DNA of 64,000 nt. Source: Sweltsa coloradensis. Lineage: Eukaryota > Arthropoda > Insecta > Plecoptera > Chloroperlidae. The DNA is taken from the NCBI GenBank assembly GCA_024449915.1, contig JAMZAV010001856.1, positions 124,001 through 188,000 of the forward strand, read 5' to 3'. The notes under the pieces were generated by a model that ran no database searches, had not been told where the DNA came from, and saw only the letters and a program-made list of their open reading frames with translations. Of this stretch, positions 42,641 through 53,782 are shown piece after piece. The first letter of the stretch is position 1, and every line of letters begins with the position of its first letter. The position numbers were made by a program, and so were the translations under genes.

Positions 42641-43478
42641 AATTCAAAAAAACCTCGAGGTCACGCAGTGTTTCCAGGGGGCTACTCTTTGTGATGAGTT
42701 TTTAAGGGAAAAAGTCCCATTCTACTGAAATTTATTCGTGGGATTTTTTTTTCCTGAAAACAGACGTGCGGGAAACCCTTGATTTCTTGGGACTACACGA
42801 CAAGGACCCGGGGGATCCCGGGGGGATTTCTACCCGGAAAGGGGACGCCCACTCTCGGGTGTCCCCGACGGGCCAAACCCCGCGCGCGCAGGGCCCCGTT
42901 TTTGAGGGACTATGTTAAACGATCGGAATGCCCCGTTTAGAGTGTGGGAAACCAAAACTCCGCTTCCACGAGGCCTTCTTTTCGAGTTAAACGCGACATA
43001 CGGGGAACCGAGGGGGTTTGGGGGCGATTTTAAAATTTTTTTCGGGACTAATGGGGCGCCTCAGTTTAACCGAGCTTTATTTTTTGTATTTTCCCCTTTT
43101 TCGTTTTTATAAAAACTCTACTTTCAAAACTGTATTCAAAATTTAAAAAATAAAAATTTGCCAGGGAAAATCAAAGGTTTACTTTGGTTCCCCCAGATTT
43201 GGGTCCCAAAATTTGGGCCCTAAGGGGGATGTGAATTTAAGAATTTTTCCCCCTTAAATGAACGATTCAGGGTAAATGACCCCCTATTTAGTTTTCCCCC
43301 GCGGAGTTATTCGCCCTCCCAGAGCTCTTAAATACATTCTAAATTTTTTTTTTGTTGAGGGGAAACAAATTTTTTGTTTAGATACTTTTAGTTCACTTCA
43401 AGCTATAAAACTCATGTATCTAAGTCATCATTTTTAAAACAAATTCTATTTAGGAAAAAATTAACTCTAAGGGTTTTA
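42641..43478. other. Corrupted unassigned sequence
   Basis: GC-rich and homopolymer-rich; no gene supported. Confidence 0.35.
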
Positions 43479-44245
43479 AAAGAGTGTTGCTGGGTAAACC
43501 CGGGCATGTGTGTATAGAGGGAAATGAACACGCTGATCGGGCTGCTAAAGAAGTTCCCAGCGGGCGCGAGTTTATTTCAAACTTTTTCCCGTTTTTCCCG
43601 ATGTCCAAAAATGGATACAAACAAAGATTTTTGGATTTTCGACAAACTCTTTGGGGTGTTTTTGCACAATAAAAAAAATTTCGTAGTTTTGATGCCCACA
43701 ATTGACCCAAACCCAAAATTTTGTTTCCCCTACGTCTCGACTCACACGTAAGAAGAGAAGGTTTTTTTTAAAGAATTCGGTTTTGGGGCCCCAAAGTCTA
43801 ACTCCCCGGGTATCTCTTTAAAACGAAAAAAAGGTTATTCCCTATGTGACACATGTGATGTACCTTTAACCTTTCTCATTTGTTAGCAGAATGTGCCAAA
43901 TTTTGATGCCCTTTCGCACCAAATTTATCTCTCCCCAAACATATGAAGAACTTCTAAATGATAACGGCGACAAACTTTCTAAATTTTTTCATCCATAGTA
44001 ACTATTTAACAAAAATTTAAAATTTACATCTTACACAATTCCCTTTTTTTCTTTATTTTCATTCCATACATAACTTTTTTTTTTTTGCTATTACTTTCTT
44101 CATCATTTAAATTTTTTTGTTAATTTTTTACACTTAGAAAACAATCCATCATCAAAAATACCTGCATTAACTCTTCTCATTTTCTTTCATTCACAGGGGG
44201 GCGCAAAATACCCTTTCCCGGGGTTTAAGAGCCCCCAGTTTCCCC
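43479..44245 (+). pseudogene. LINE-A copy with RNase H motif, corrupted
   Basis: Plus frames read GHVCIEGNEHADRAAKEV (about 43,500-43,555), the conserved C-terminal part of RNase H in I/Jockey-group LINEs, then QRFLDFRQTLWGVF (about 43,620), CDTCDVPL-like sequence, PQTYEELL and the 3' UTR with a terminal block near 44,195. This copy supplies the evidence that LINE-A has RNase H. Many frame breaks coincide with homopolymers. Confidence 0.65.
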
Positions 44246-45405
44246 AAAGTTGTCGTATAATATTCATTCATATCAGACTCATTTAAATAATTCGGGGAAA
44301 AACACTTTTGGGCCATGGTTGGGCAAAAAAAGCCGTTTTCAATTTTAAACTTGGAAAAAAAATAATCCTAATGTATTCTGAGCTGTTGAAAAGAGTCCAT
44401 CGCTATTGTAGGAAATGGGGCAAGGGCGACTACCTGAACCTGAGTTATTCTGGTCAATGGAAAGAATACCGTCCGGCCGCTCCCACTTCTTGCAACGGCC
44501 TCGACGGATCACATCACAAGATACAAGCACCAGCCAAAAACCTACCCTTACCTACCGCCCGAAGGGTTTTACACTCTGCCACCTGTAGGGAAAACGGTGA
44601 ACTTTTAAAGCGTAAATGCCGATAGAAAGTAGCATCTGCAATGCTGGCCTACTACGCCAGCGCTGTTTTAGCTTCGTTGCGCGGTGTCTGGATAAAACCT
44701 TAACACAATTTTTTAATTTTTTTGATGCAGAAAATTGGTGAAAATTGGTTGTTTTGGAAAATTTCCTAAATCGTCTTTAAACCTGCTTCTTTTTTGGTCC
44801 ACATAGATACTAGAGCATAGGACCAATCTAAAATGCCTCTTTATAACATCGTGTCTTGAAAATTTGCCCAAATATACCCTCAAACACGCAAAAATATGCA
44901 TTCCAAAATCACACCCCATCTTGGTAATCAGCATATTTTGACCGAACTACTTGCCCAAATTACAAAACAAAATATAGAGAGTTTACAGAAAAGGCTGTCG
45001 AGTACGTCAATAATGGCCAATATTTTTGGGATCAAAATCCTTCAAGTTCACGGGGCATAAAGATCGTCCCCATGTTATTTCTTATGGGAGATTTTTGCCG
45101 ATGGGACCTAGCTCGAAAAAAGTCATGTTTGACAATTTTTTGGGAGGTCATGGTGGCCCCAATAATTTTTCTGTTAATTGCTAATTCATTACTAGTTAGC
45201 TTGAATGAAAAAATATTTTTTGAGTTTAGCGGTTTAAATACCCCTTCAAGAGTATAATATTATTATTTACCTACAACTTATAAAATAGGTCCAACTTGGT
45301 ATTTTTATGACAGATAATTTACAACTGTAGTTTATTTTACTACACTCAAAGTTTGTATTTATTTTTAATTGTTTCATTTTCGGAAAACATATTTATTTGC
45401 ATCTC
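44246..45405. other. No feature recognised
   Basis: Frames at 44,308-44,625 and 45,072-45,257 show no domain. Sequence becomes clean near 44,350. Confidence 0.4.
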
Positions 45406-45728
45406 TTAGGCCCGGTTTTTCCCATTGATCGGTAAACTCTGGTCACCGAACCGCAGGTTATGATAACCAAGGCTCTGTAACCAATAGTTTACGTCGGAGT
45501 GTTTTTCAAGTGCGCGCTGCGTGTCTGTAACCAGTCGTTAGCTGAACTTAATTTCTATTGGTTCACAGTCAGATTTTACCTTTAGATGGCCATGCCCCAG
45601 CATGAGTCTTCAGTTACAAGGCGGTGAAAGCTTACAGACGTCAAACGTCAAACCACCTGTAACTTTGTGTCAACAACTTGTGAAAAATTATAGTAGGGCC
45701 TATTAATAATTTAATTCTATCTGGTTCA

Positions 45729-45971
45729 TGGCAGATAAGCAAAAGCGTGCTCGTGGTCGTGATTTTACGGCTGCGGAAATATCGTTACTTGCGGATCTTG
45801 TTTTTAAATACAAACACATTTTGGAGAACAAAAAAAACTGACGCTGTAACCTCAAAAGAAAAAGATAAGTTTCGGGACATTTTAGCGCCAGAATTTAATG
45901 CCTCCAATGGGTCATTTCCTCGTCAAGCGTCATCATTGAGTGTAATATATAGCGCTATTTCATGCAAGTAA
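45729..45971 (+). pseudogene. Myb/SANT-like DNA-binding protein, first exon
   Basis: The frame begins MADKQKRARGRDFTAAEISL, and after one extra A in an eight-A run (about 45,831) continues ENKKTDAVTSKEKDKFRDIL and NASNGSFPRQASSL. This is the pattern of the Myb/SANT-like domains in regulatory proteins carried by Harbinger transposons and related host genes. The exon seems to end at AAGTAAGT (45,968), a good splice donor. Such proteins bind transposon ends and help bring the transposase to the nucleus. The single-A insertion may be a real mutation or a homopolymer error. The following exon is not found; the gypsy element starts here. Confidence 0.6.
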
Positions 45972-45988
45972 GTTGGCATACCTGTATA

Positions 45989-46136
45989 ACTAAAAACGTA
46001 CTATGTACACTCTGCACTCTGTGGTAAATAAAGGAAGAATAGCAGCATGGGAACTTGACGTCTTATCGGTAACCTTCTTCCTACATTCTTGTCTAGTATT
46101 ATAGTTACATATTCGTAACGAATACATTACAAATTG
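45989..46136 (+). repeat. Putative 5' LTR of gypsy element
   Basis: A 148-bp segment begins TGTATAAC and ends CATTACA, contains AATAAA (about 46,026), and is followed after a few bases by TGGCGACGATGG, a plausible primer-binding site. No 3' LTR was found, so LTR status is inferred from position. Confidence 0.45.
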
Positions 46137-46159
46137 GCGACGATGGTAAAATACTAATT

Positions 46160-46980
46160 ATGGATAGTAAATCTACCATAAAACCGTTTGATGCGCACGC
46201 GGATGCTTCCCTGATCGCCGTCCGGTGGCACAAATGGGTACGTTCCTTAGAACTTTACTTCGAGGCCTCAGGTCTCAATGATTTAAAGCGCCGTAAAGCG
46301 ACGCTATTACACCTTGGGGGTGAAACACATTCAGGAAGTGTGGTTTACTCTGCCAGAATCTGATACGAATTTCGTCTTGCCAGAAGGTAAGACCATCTAT
46401 TCTTTGTGTAAAGACTGCACTCACTTCTTACTTTGAACCTCTAAAAAACCACCGATATGAGAGGTATGTATTTCGATGCATGGCACAAAGTTCAACTGAA
46501 AACGTGTCCGAGTTCCTGTCTAGGCTGAAGGGCCAAAGTGTAAACTGCAACTTCGTAGATGGGGACAGCATGCTTCTCGATCATTAATAGAGAAATGCAG
46601 GTCTAATGAACTACGCAGGGCTCTCCTGAAGAAGGGAGATTCCCTCACTCTCATTGAGGCCAAGGAAATTGCAACCCTGCTCGAGGCTACAGAGCGCCAG
46701 GCCGGCTTTATCGAGTCGGGAGGTAAGCTAGGCCTAGACACGGCGCACATCGCTGTAGTAAAATCTAGCAAGGGACAAGGCTAGGCCAAACCCTTTAAAT
46801 GCTTTCGGTGTGGATCAGGTACACACTTGGCTAGTAATGAACAATGTCCGCACGGGACAAGAAGTGCAGGAAATGCAATAAGCTAGGTCATCTAGCTTCG
46901 GGTCTGTAATAAAAGCAAGTTCTCAGGTCCTAGGCCTATGCAGAGTAGTCCTAATGCTAGGCCCTACAAGAATGCAGTTC
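46160..46980 (+). pseudogene. gag: gag-like with CCHC zinc knuckles
   Basis: An N-terminal frame (MDSKSTIKPFDAHADA, RWHKWVRSLELYFEASG) resembles gypsy Gag. Later frames carry SSTENVSEFLSRLKGQ and LLKKGDSLTLIEAKEIA. CFRCGSGTHLASNEQC (about 46,803-46,850) and CRKCNKLGHLA (about 46,868-46,905) are nucleic-acid-binding knuckles. Frameshifts near 46,320, 46,585 and 46,860 break the gene. Gag would form the particle shell around the RNA. Confidence 0.65.
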
Positions 46981-47089
46981 GTCAGGTAGACGAGCAGGCC
47001 GGGGAGTGAGGAGAATTATACATTCGGCATTAATGAAGAGGTATGTGGCAAAATAAACCAACTTCACCCCCTAGCATGCTGCCTGCTCA

Positions 47090-47275
47090 GTGGGCGGGGT
47101 TAACCTTGAACTTCTTATTGATTCGGGTGCCTGCTGCAATGTCTTAGATTCCAAGACATGGAATGAATGCAAGAAAAGGGGCATAAAAGGCACTTGTTTA
47201 AAGACATCCAGAGTTCTTTTTGCATATGGATCTAAGAATCCACTCTCAGTGCTGGTGAGTTTGAGACTGAGATAG
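47090..47275 (+). pseudogene. Retropepsin-like aspartic protease
   Basis: LLIDSGACCNVLD holds the catalytic DSGA motif (about 47,115-47,150). The frame breaks at about 47,270, and LGRD-like sequence follows in another frame near 47,340. It would cleave the polyprotein. Confidence 0.65.
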
Positions 47276-47499
47276 TGCTAAAAAATAAAACCCTGAAATC
47301 CCGGTTTGTAGTAGTGCAGGAACAGGGCCAACCCCTGTTAGGCAGAGATACTGCAATCGAGTTAGGGTACTGCAAGTATTAATACCCAGTATTACACCTG
47401 GTATTAAAGATCCCAAGTTTGATGGTATATTCCAAGGGATAGGGAAATTTACCGGTTATAAGGTAAAATTAACAGTCGATGACGGAGTTACACCAGTAG

Positions 47500-47829
47500 T
47501 ACCAAAAAGCAAGGAAGATGCCGTACCAGTTACAGGATAAAGTCAAAATGAAGATACAAGACCTACTCAACAATGACATTATCGAGCCGGCAACAGGGCC
47601 GACAACATGGGCTTCGCCTGTTGTTCTCAGTACTAAAAAGAACGGTGAACTGCGCCTGTGCATTGACATGCGGTTGGCCAATCTTGCAATTAAACGGCAA
47701 CGCCACCCTATTCCGACTTTCCAAGACATGATTCATCACTTGGGGGGTCCAAGGTCTTCAGTAAGCTTGATCTTCGTTCCGCGTTCCATCAGCTGGAATT
47801 GGAAGAAGAATCTAGGCCTATCACCACAT
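47500..47829 (+). pseudogene. pol: Reverse transcriptase, N-terminal part only
   Basis: LLNNDIIEPATGPTTWASPV and KKNGELRLCIDMRLAN are the fingers segments; SKLDLRSAFHQLELEEES (about 47,760-47,815) is the block with the first catalytic Asp. The frame then passes directly from SRPITTF to WGPEQENSF, which belongs near RNase H. The segment with the catalytic double Asp is missing. One extra G near 47,745 also shifts the frame. Confidence 0.75.
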
Positions 47830-48350
47830 TCAATTGGGGGCCTGAACAAGAAAACTCATTTGTTACACTTAAAGCACTACTAGCTAGTTCGAAAGCTTTA
47901 GGATTCTTCAACCCAACCCGTGGGACACGTATAATTGCGGACGCTAGTCCGGTTGGACTAGGTTGCGTTTTAACACAAACCGACGACAACGGCGAAGAAG
48001 TTATTGAGTACGCTAGTCGTTCACTGACTGAAGTTGAAAGAAAATTCAGCCAGTTTGAACGTGAAGCCCTGGGCATCGTGTTTGCTTGCGAGCGATTTCA
48101 CAAATTTCGTGTACGGAGGAGGGCGAATTCGTCCTTGTCACAGATCATAAGCCATTAGAGTTTCTTATTTTCCCCTCGATCGAAACCAAATGCGCGAATT
48201 GAGCGTTGGGGTTATGAACTACAAGGATATCGATACCGGTAGAATTCGTCCAGGATCCACAAAAATTGCGGACTCCTTGTCACGTCTTCTCGCAGCAGTT
48301 TCTCCTGCTGCAGGTAACGATTTACATGTGCACTGGGTCGCAAGCGAGGC
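47830..48350 (+). pseudogene. pol: gypsy RNase H region
   Basis: PEQENSFVTLKALLASS leads into IIADASPVGLGCVLTQ with the active-site Asp, then YASRSLTEVERKFSQFEREA and FACERFHKF. VTDHKPLE-like and IADSLSRL segments follow in other frames. The domain degrades RNA in hybrids during reverse transcription. Frame breaks occur near 48,110 and 48,240. Confidence 0.7.
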
Positions 48351-48479
48351 TTTGCCAAATCAGTTACAATGGCAGAGATGTCCTCTGCATGTTCCAGTGA
48401 TAGTGAACTATCGCAGCTGAAAAATAGTATCCTAACCGATAATTGGAATTCGGAAACTAAGCGTTTTCAGATCCTTAAA

Positions 48480-49545
48480 CCAGAACTTTGTGTACTGGGA
48501 AATATAATCCTGAGAGGAACCAGGGTTGTTGTTCCGAAGAGTCTCCGGATAAGAATACTCGACCTGGCACATGAAGGACACCGGGTATAGTAAAAATGAA
48601 AGCTCGGTTACGCAGTAAGGTCTGGTGGCCAGGAGTTGATTCTGAGGCTGAACGATATTGCAATCCTGTCATGGTTGCCAAATAGTGAGTTCTTACCCCC
48701 CCCTGAACCAATCATAAGGACCAAACTCCCTAGTGGACCCCGGCAGGGCCTCGCGATCGATTTCCTAGGACCATTACCGACTGGCGACTTCATTTTTGTA
48801 GTCGTCGACTACTATAGTCGATTTTGTGAAGCAACCTTTATGAAAAAAGATTACTTCACACGAGACGATTAATGTCTTGGAATGCATATTTGCACGATAC
48901 GGTCTTCCAGAGACCATAGTCGCAGACAATGGAAGGCAGTTTATTAGCGAAGAATTTTCGCAACTTCTGTCTTACGAATGGAGTTCATTTACGCCACGTG
49001 ACCCATATTGGCCGCAGGCGAATGGTGAAGTTGAACGCCAAAATAGGTCCTTCCTCAAACGCCTGCGCATTGCTCACAACAGTGGTGAAGACCTACAACA
49101 GGCGTTAAGAACTTACCTGCTGTCGTATCACACGACACCCACACACAACTACTGGTAAAACGCCCGCTTCTCTAATGTTCAACAGAGAGATTAGAGACAA
49201 ACTTTCGATTCTACCAAATCCGATCGTTTGGATTCTGAAGTACGCGACAGAGACCAGGAGTGCAAGATGAAGGGCAAGGAGTTGAGCGATTTCACGAGAA
49301 GAGCCGTGGATTCCCAAGTATCTCCAGGGGCCCAGGTACTCGTCAGACAGGAAAAACGGGACAAGCTATCAACCCCTTTCAATCCGACACCTTTCCGCGT
49401 CGTGGGAAAAGACGGGGTCTACAGTCCATATCCAGTCACCAACTGGCGCAGAGTACAAAGAAACGCATCTTTTGTGAAACCATATATCCAGCCAACAGAA
49501 CACCCACAGATGGATGAAGCAAAAGGGGGTCAAAAGATGCTCTAG
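48480..49545 (+). pseudogene. pol: gypsy integrase
   Basis: LAHEGHR starts an HHCC zinc-binding domain, continued in another frame at KARLRSKVWWPGVD. The core shows AIDFLGPLPTGDF (first Asp), VADNGRQFISEEF (second Asp) and ANGEVERQNRSF (Glu), the last two 35 residues apart as in D,D35E integrases. The C-terminal domain (SPGAQVLVRQEKRDKLSTPF, then PFRVVGKDG) is basic. Frameshifts lie near 48,590, 48,660, 48,870 and 49,155. The frame fades out by 49,600. Confidence 0.75.
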
Positions 49546-49639
49546 AAGATACGCCGGGACGAACCGAAAGACCGGCAAGGTTGAAGAAACCGAAGAAAAA
49601 GAGAAACAATTTTTAAAAAAAATGCCGTAGATGGAGAAT

Positions 49640-50015
49640 GAGAGATATTTTTAAGACAAGTGGTGGTAGGCCAAACTTTGTGCCTGCTAGGGACCCAGTG
49701 ATAGAAAAGATACGGGGCATTCTCTCCATTTCTGTGGAAGGCCTTTTTAATCCGTGTGATAGTAATAACGGCAAGAACATAAACATTTTTATTACTAATT
49801 CATAGGCTAGGCCTAGTGCCTAGTAGGCCCTAGCCTACACATGGTCAATATGATTTGGCCCTACATAGGCCTAGGCCTAGGCCCTAGGCCTAGCCTACAC
49901 ATGGTCAATATAATTACATGGGCTTAGGCTAGGCCCTACACATGGTCAACTTTCTGTAAGTGCTGAATATCCAAGCATTAGTAGGTGTAAGCCTACCCGG
50001 CAGTCCACGATTTGG

Positions 50016-50016
<1 letters not shown>
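49640..50016. other. TAGGCCTA-rich stretch
   Basis: The words TAGGCCTA and GGCCTAGGCC recur many times at 49,803-49,935, with ACATGGTCAATAT three times. No gene. Confidence 0.5.

Positions 50017-50057
<41 letters not shown>
50017..50057. repeat. (TG)n microsatellite
   Basis: About 20 TG units. Confidence 0.95.
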
Positions 50058-50060
<3 letters not shown>

Positions 50061-50218
50061 CTTGCCGCAACCCCCCACGCAAAAAAACGAACCAAAAGGT
50101 ATAGACGTAGACCTACACATATTTCAATGTATTTTATTTGCACATTACAGTAGAATCAATTTCGAAACCTACCAGGCCTAGGCCAGCTGCAGACAGGCAG
50201 ACTTTCCTCAGCCCTTAT

Positions 50219-50591
50219 CAGGGTGTGTGATTTTTTTGATTTTTATTAAAAAAATAAAAAATCATGATTTATTTGATTTAAATCGGATTTATTTGATTTA
50301 AATCAACTTTTTTATTTAAATCAGATTTTTTCGATTTTTTTCGATTTAAATCAGATTTTTATTGATTTAAATCAACAAAATCAGTGTTTCAAAAGTTGTC
50401 AAGTTCATGAGCGGATCAAATTACTTTCACAAGCGTTTCAGAAAATATAATTCAAAAATTATTTTACGGAAAACTTTGCCAAATCAGTTAGAACTCTTGT
50501 GTTTGTTGCTCAAAATGAAGAAAAAGTGCATTTGATTTAAATCAATGATTTTTATTAAATAAATCATTTGATTTAAATCAAAAACACCCTG
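50219..50591. mobile_element. hAT-type MITE, 373 bp
   Basis: The ends CAGGGTGTGTGATTT and AAATCAAAAACACCCTG are inverted repeats flanked on both sides by GCCCTTAT, a perfect 8-bp duplication typical of hAT transposons. The palindrome GATTTAAATC occurs repeatedly near both ends. No coding capacity. Confidence 0.85.
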
Positions 50592-51000
50592 GCCCTTATC
50601 CTACTACAAAATACAATACCTACATCATTTAAGTACATTTGTTTAATTTCAGAAACACTCTTGGGTGGATTTGTTTTGGGAAGCTCCGAAATTTAAATTT
50701 AAACTGATCCTTTTATGACTTCTAGGTGTGTGTATTTTTAGGTTATGTCTAATATAAAAAAGCCAATTTTAAAAGCTGTTAAAAGCTTCATTAATCAACG
50801 TTGAAACTTATGTTATCAGATTAAAGTACTGGCCTTATTAATTAATAATAGTTGCCTATATTGTAACAAAATGAAATAGGCCTAGAGAACAGTGATGATA
50901 CCAGTCCTGTCACCTCGCTATGTGCTCTCATGTCACATTAACCCCTAGTTAGACCAGTAACCGGCGCTCGAAGCACTAGTTACTGTAAACTATGGTTAGG
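50592..51000. other. No feature recognised
   Basis: AT-rich remainder of the Harbinger-like element; no transposase frame. Confidence 0.4.
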
Positions 51001-51563
51001 CGATGGTAACTAGGGATTACACATAACCGTAGATGGGAAAACCATTTTCTTTCAACTGGAGGTTAACTACTAACCACGCCACTAACCGGGCATTGAAAAA
51101 CCGGCCCTTATTGGTACAGCCCGCTAACTGACTAGTTCAGTATTTGCCAACCTCAGAAATCGAAACGTGTCATCAAATAACACATTCATCACTAAAGTAG
51201 GCTAAGGGCCTATGGACAAAGTAACATTGTTTTCGTTAAACATTAAACGTACAATATGATTGTCTCTCATGTAATTTGTAACAATAAAAACGCGATGTAA
51301 TAGTTGGAAACTTCTTCTTGAGAGTGGGGGCCAACCTGGTTTTTGGTTTTGGAAACACGGCACCAGCAGCCTTCTGCTTCTGCTTCTGATCGAGTGGATA
51401 GAAACGCGCCGAGAGTATCTGCTACCTCGAAAGTGTTTCATACCAAAATAAACTGTTGTTGCGTTATATGCTATTTACAGGCGAAATTACATTCAATAAA
51501 TTTTGGCAGAAGGCTTTAAAAGTATTAAAAGTGTCCTAATTGACATCACAAAACTTTTACGCT

Positions 51564-51738
51564 CGTTTTGAGTCGGCGTGCACATCTGCGGGGTTAAAGG
51601 AAGCGTACGGATTGCCCCGGGGTCGCTGATGGCCCAACGGCTAGCGTGGTCGTTTTGAGTCGGCGTGCACATCTGCTGGGTTGAAGGAAGCGTACGGATT
51701 GCTCCCGTGGTCTCTGATGGCCCAACGGCTAGCGTGGT
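51564..51738 (+). repeat. 87-bp tandem duplication
   Basis: The unit beginning CGTTTTGAGTCGGCGTGCAC and ending GGCCCAACGGCTAGCGTGG is present twice (from 51,564 and 51,651), and a third start follows at 51,739. The units differ at several bases. The duplication covers the 5' half of the tRNA-like sequence below. Confidence 0.8.
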
Positions 51739-51780
51739 CGTTTTGTATCAAAAGGTCTCCGGTTCGAGTCCCGACGGGGA
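51702..51780 (+). pseudogene. tRNA-like element
   Basis: TGGCCCAACGGCTAGCG resembles an A box and GGTTCGAGTCC is a perfect B box. CCCGT near 51,704 can pair with ACGGG at the 3' end, but extra bases separate the stem from the D arm. Probably a tRNA-derived SINE head. Confidence 0.5.
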
Positions 51781-53165
51781 AAAACTTTTTAATTTTTTTG
51801 CTCATTCCATCTTTATTGTTCATGTTTTTTATAACTTTTCAATTGGAAATTACTCGAATTCAAAGACATTTTCCCTTCAACATTTGCTCTTTACGTCAGT
51901 AAGCCTACACTCTCAAAATGGAGTTTAAATGTGATGTTAATGTATGTGTTTTTGTGAGTTGTTTATGTTTATGTTTACTTTTTATTTGATTTTTTACATC
52001 TAGCACATTCTTAAAAAATTCTTTTCGCACAGACTGACTGGAGAAGAATTTTAAATTATTGTCCATAAATTATCAGGCCTATTCTAACAATGTTACACAA
52101 CACGTGTTTTACTTATTTCGTAGTGAGGCCTACTGATGCGTTATCTAATATGGCTTAAACTTATTTTATATGTATTTCTTACTGGGCTAATTTTTTAAAC
52201 AGGCCCTCAAACCCAACGGGCTCGGTAAGTGTGGTGAAATTTGCCGGGGGACGGCCGCACAAAATCGTCTAGGGCCTACTACAGAGATTCTATAAAACAA
52301 GTGCATCAAGATTCAATCAAGCACCACTGAAAGCATTAAAAATATTTTCAGCTCTTCGCTTTCCAGTCAGCGTAACAGTTTCGCATTTACAATTCATAAA
52401 TTTTTCCATAAAATACAGCAATCAGAGTTTTTTGCAAGAGGTTATTTTTTTTCTTTTATGGTTTCAATGATTTTTTTTTTCTATTGACCGTGAATTATTC
52501 GGGAAAAAATACTTTAATTCCAAAATTGTGTGTGTCAGTAAACTGAAACTGTTACCAACCGATAATAAGTCAAAGTAAACACGATGTTAAAAATGTTTTA
52601 AAACACTGAGCGACAGACAGACCACAGTTTGGTACTGTCGCCAAACCCACGTTTAAAAACTCGCTCCCATTATTCCATTGGTCAATCGCGCGTGGCTGTG
52701 GCCTGACGTCACGCAGCGTTGCCGCGCTTCCATTGACGCTCTCGTCCCCCAAGATTATTTTTGGACTTTCGGCATTTATATCTAAAAAAGTAGTTCGATA
52801 ACAACCATTTTGTAAACGCAATTTATTTTCAGTATTTAATTACCTTCAATTTGATAGGCCTATATAATTTATTCATGTCATTTAAAGTCAGTCTTCTGTA
52901 GTGCGTTCAATGTCGGAAAGTGTAGATTTTTGTATACCTGCAATGTTAAAAGAAGCAAATTTCATGATTTTTAAATCAAAATTTCAAAAAAAGTAAGTAG
53001 GTAACCCCGTTCTGCGAGTTGTATTATCAAAAGCACACTTGAAGAGTTCTATATTATGAATTCCAGAAAATGCCATATCATGGATGTTTCACTGGATCGA
53101 CTTTAATCCAAAAAAACAAAAAAATCTTTTCCATTCAAGTTAATAATATTTGTTTTGCTGTTACT
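51781..53165. other. No feature recognised
   Basis: Clean sequence. The minus frame at 52,570-52,821 has no motif. Confidence 0.4.
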
Positions 53166-53169
53166 ATTA

Positions 53170-53460
53170 TCACCATCTTTCATTTTCTTATAATATACAC
53201 TTAAAAAAACAATATAATCATGAATCACACTATCAACTCATTTCATTAACGTTCAATACAGATTTATTTTCATTTTTTGGGTTGGTAGACATCTATTTAA
53301 AAAACAAAAAACAAAACAACCCTCAACGGAGATAACAGAATGCATGCAATAGAAATCAATTACAATCTTAAGACACACTTTAACTCTTTCCATGTACTTA
53401 CAATATCACAGGCGGCGCAATGTGACCTAAAAACTGGTGTAAGTGCCTTATAGTTTCTCA
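53170..53460 (+). repeat. LINE-A 3' UTR and terminal block
   Basis: TCACCATCTTTCATTTTCTT, TACACTTAAAAAAACAATAT and GGCGGCGCAATGTGACCTAA match the end of LINE-A. Confidence 0.55.
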
Positions 53461-53489
53461 CGTCGTCTTATAAGGCATGGATGGAAAGG

Positions 53490-53750
53490 CGTCTGAGCCC
53501 GGGGTAGCATGGCTATGCTAATCGTAAGAGGCGAAGAAAGTGACAAAGTCCATCTCGGAAATATCAGCTTAAATGAGGGGAGTAGGGCCAATATTCCCCG
53601 AAACTATAGGCGAGCACTGGCCGGCAGCGTCAAAAACTCCCTTCTTTTACCGTGGCTAATTCTTACCAGCATGGGACTTTCCTCTCCCTGCCCCTTAGAC
53701 TACAGTGGCGCTTTATGACCTGACGGTTGACGCGCCCTTATACCAAATAT
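53490..53750 (+). repeat. SINE-like family S copy, diverged
   Basis: GCATGGCTATGCTAATCGTA, ATATTCCCCGAAACTATAGG, and the end GGCGCTTTATGACCTGACGG with TTGACGCGCCC. Internally shortened compared with the next copy. Confidence 0.65.
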
Positions 53751-53782
53751 ACATTAATAACCAACCTTCACGTCTGATGGCC

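Larger units (their letters stand above)
46137..49620 (+). mobile_element. Ty3/gypsy internal region, defective
   Basis: Gag, aspartic protease, reverse transcriptase, RNase H and integrase occur in the order typical of Ty3/gypsy. The polymerase core is deleted, several frames are shifted and no 3' LTR is evident. Confidence 0.8.
45409..51107. mobile_element. PIF/Harbinger-like element with nested insertions
   Basis: The left end GGCCCGGTTTTTC and the complement of the right end, GGGCCGGTTTTTC, match at 12 of 13 bases and are each flanked by TTA, the 3-bp duplication expected for PIF/Harbinger. A Myb/SANT-type gene, the second gene of such transposons, lies near the left end. No DDE transposase is visible. 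A gypsy element and a hAT-type MITE occupy the interior, which explains the 5.7-kb span. Confidence 0.6.

Noticed and set aside
44308..44625. 105-codon plus frame as a gene
   Set aside because: No domain, composition like its surroundings, and it spans the border of a corrupted block.
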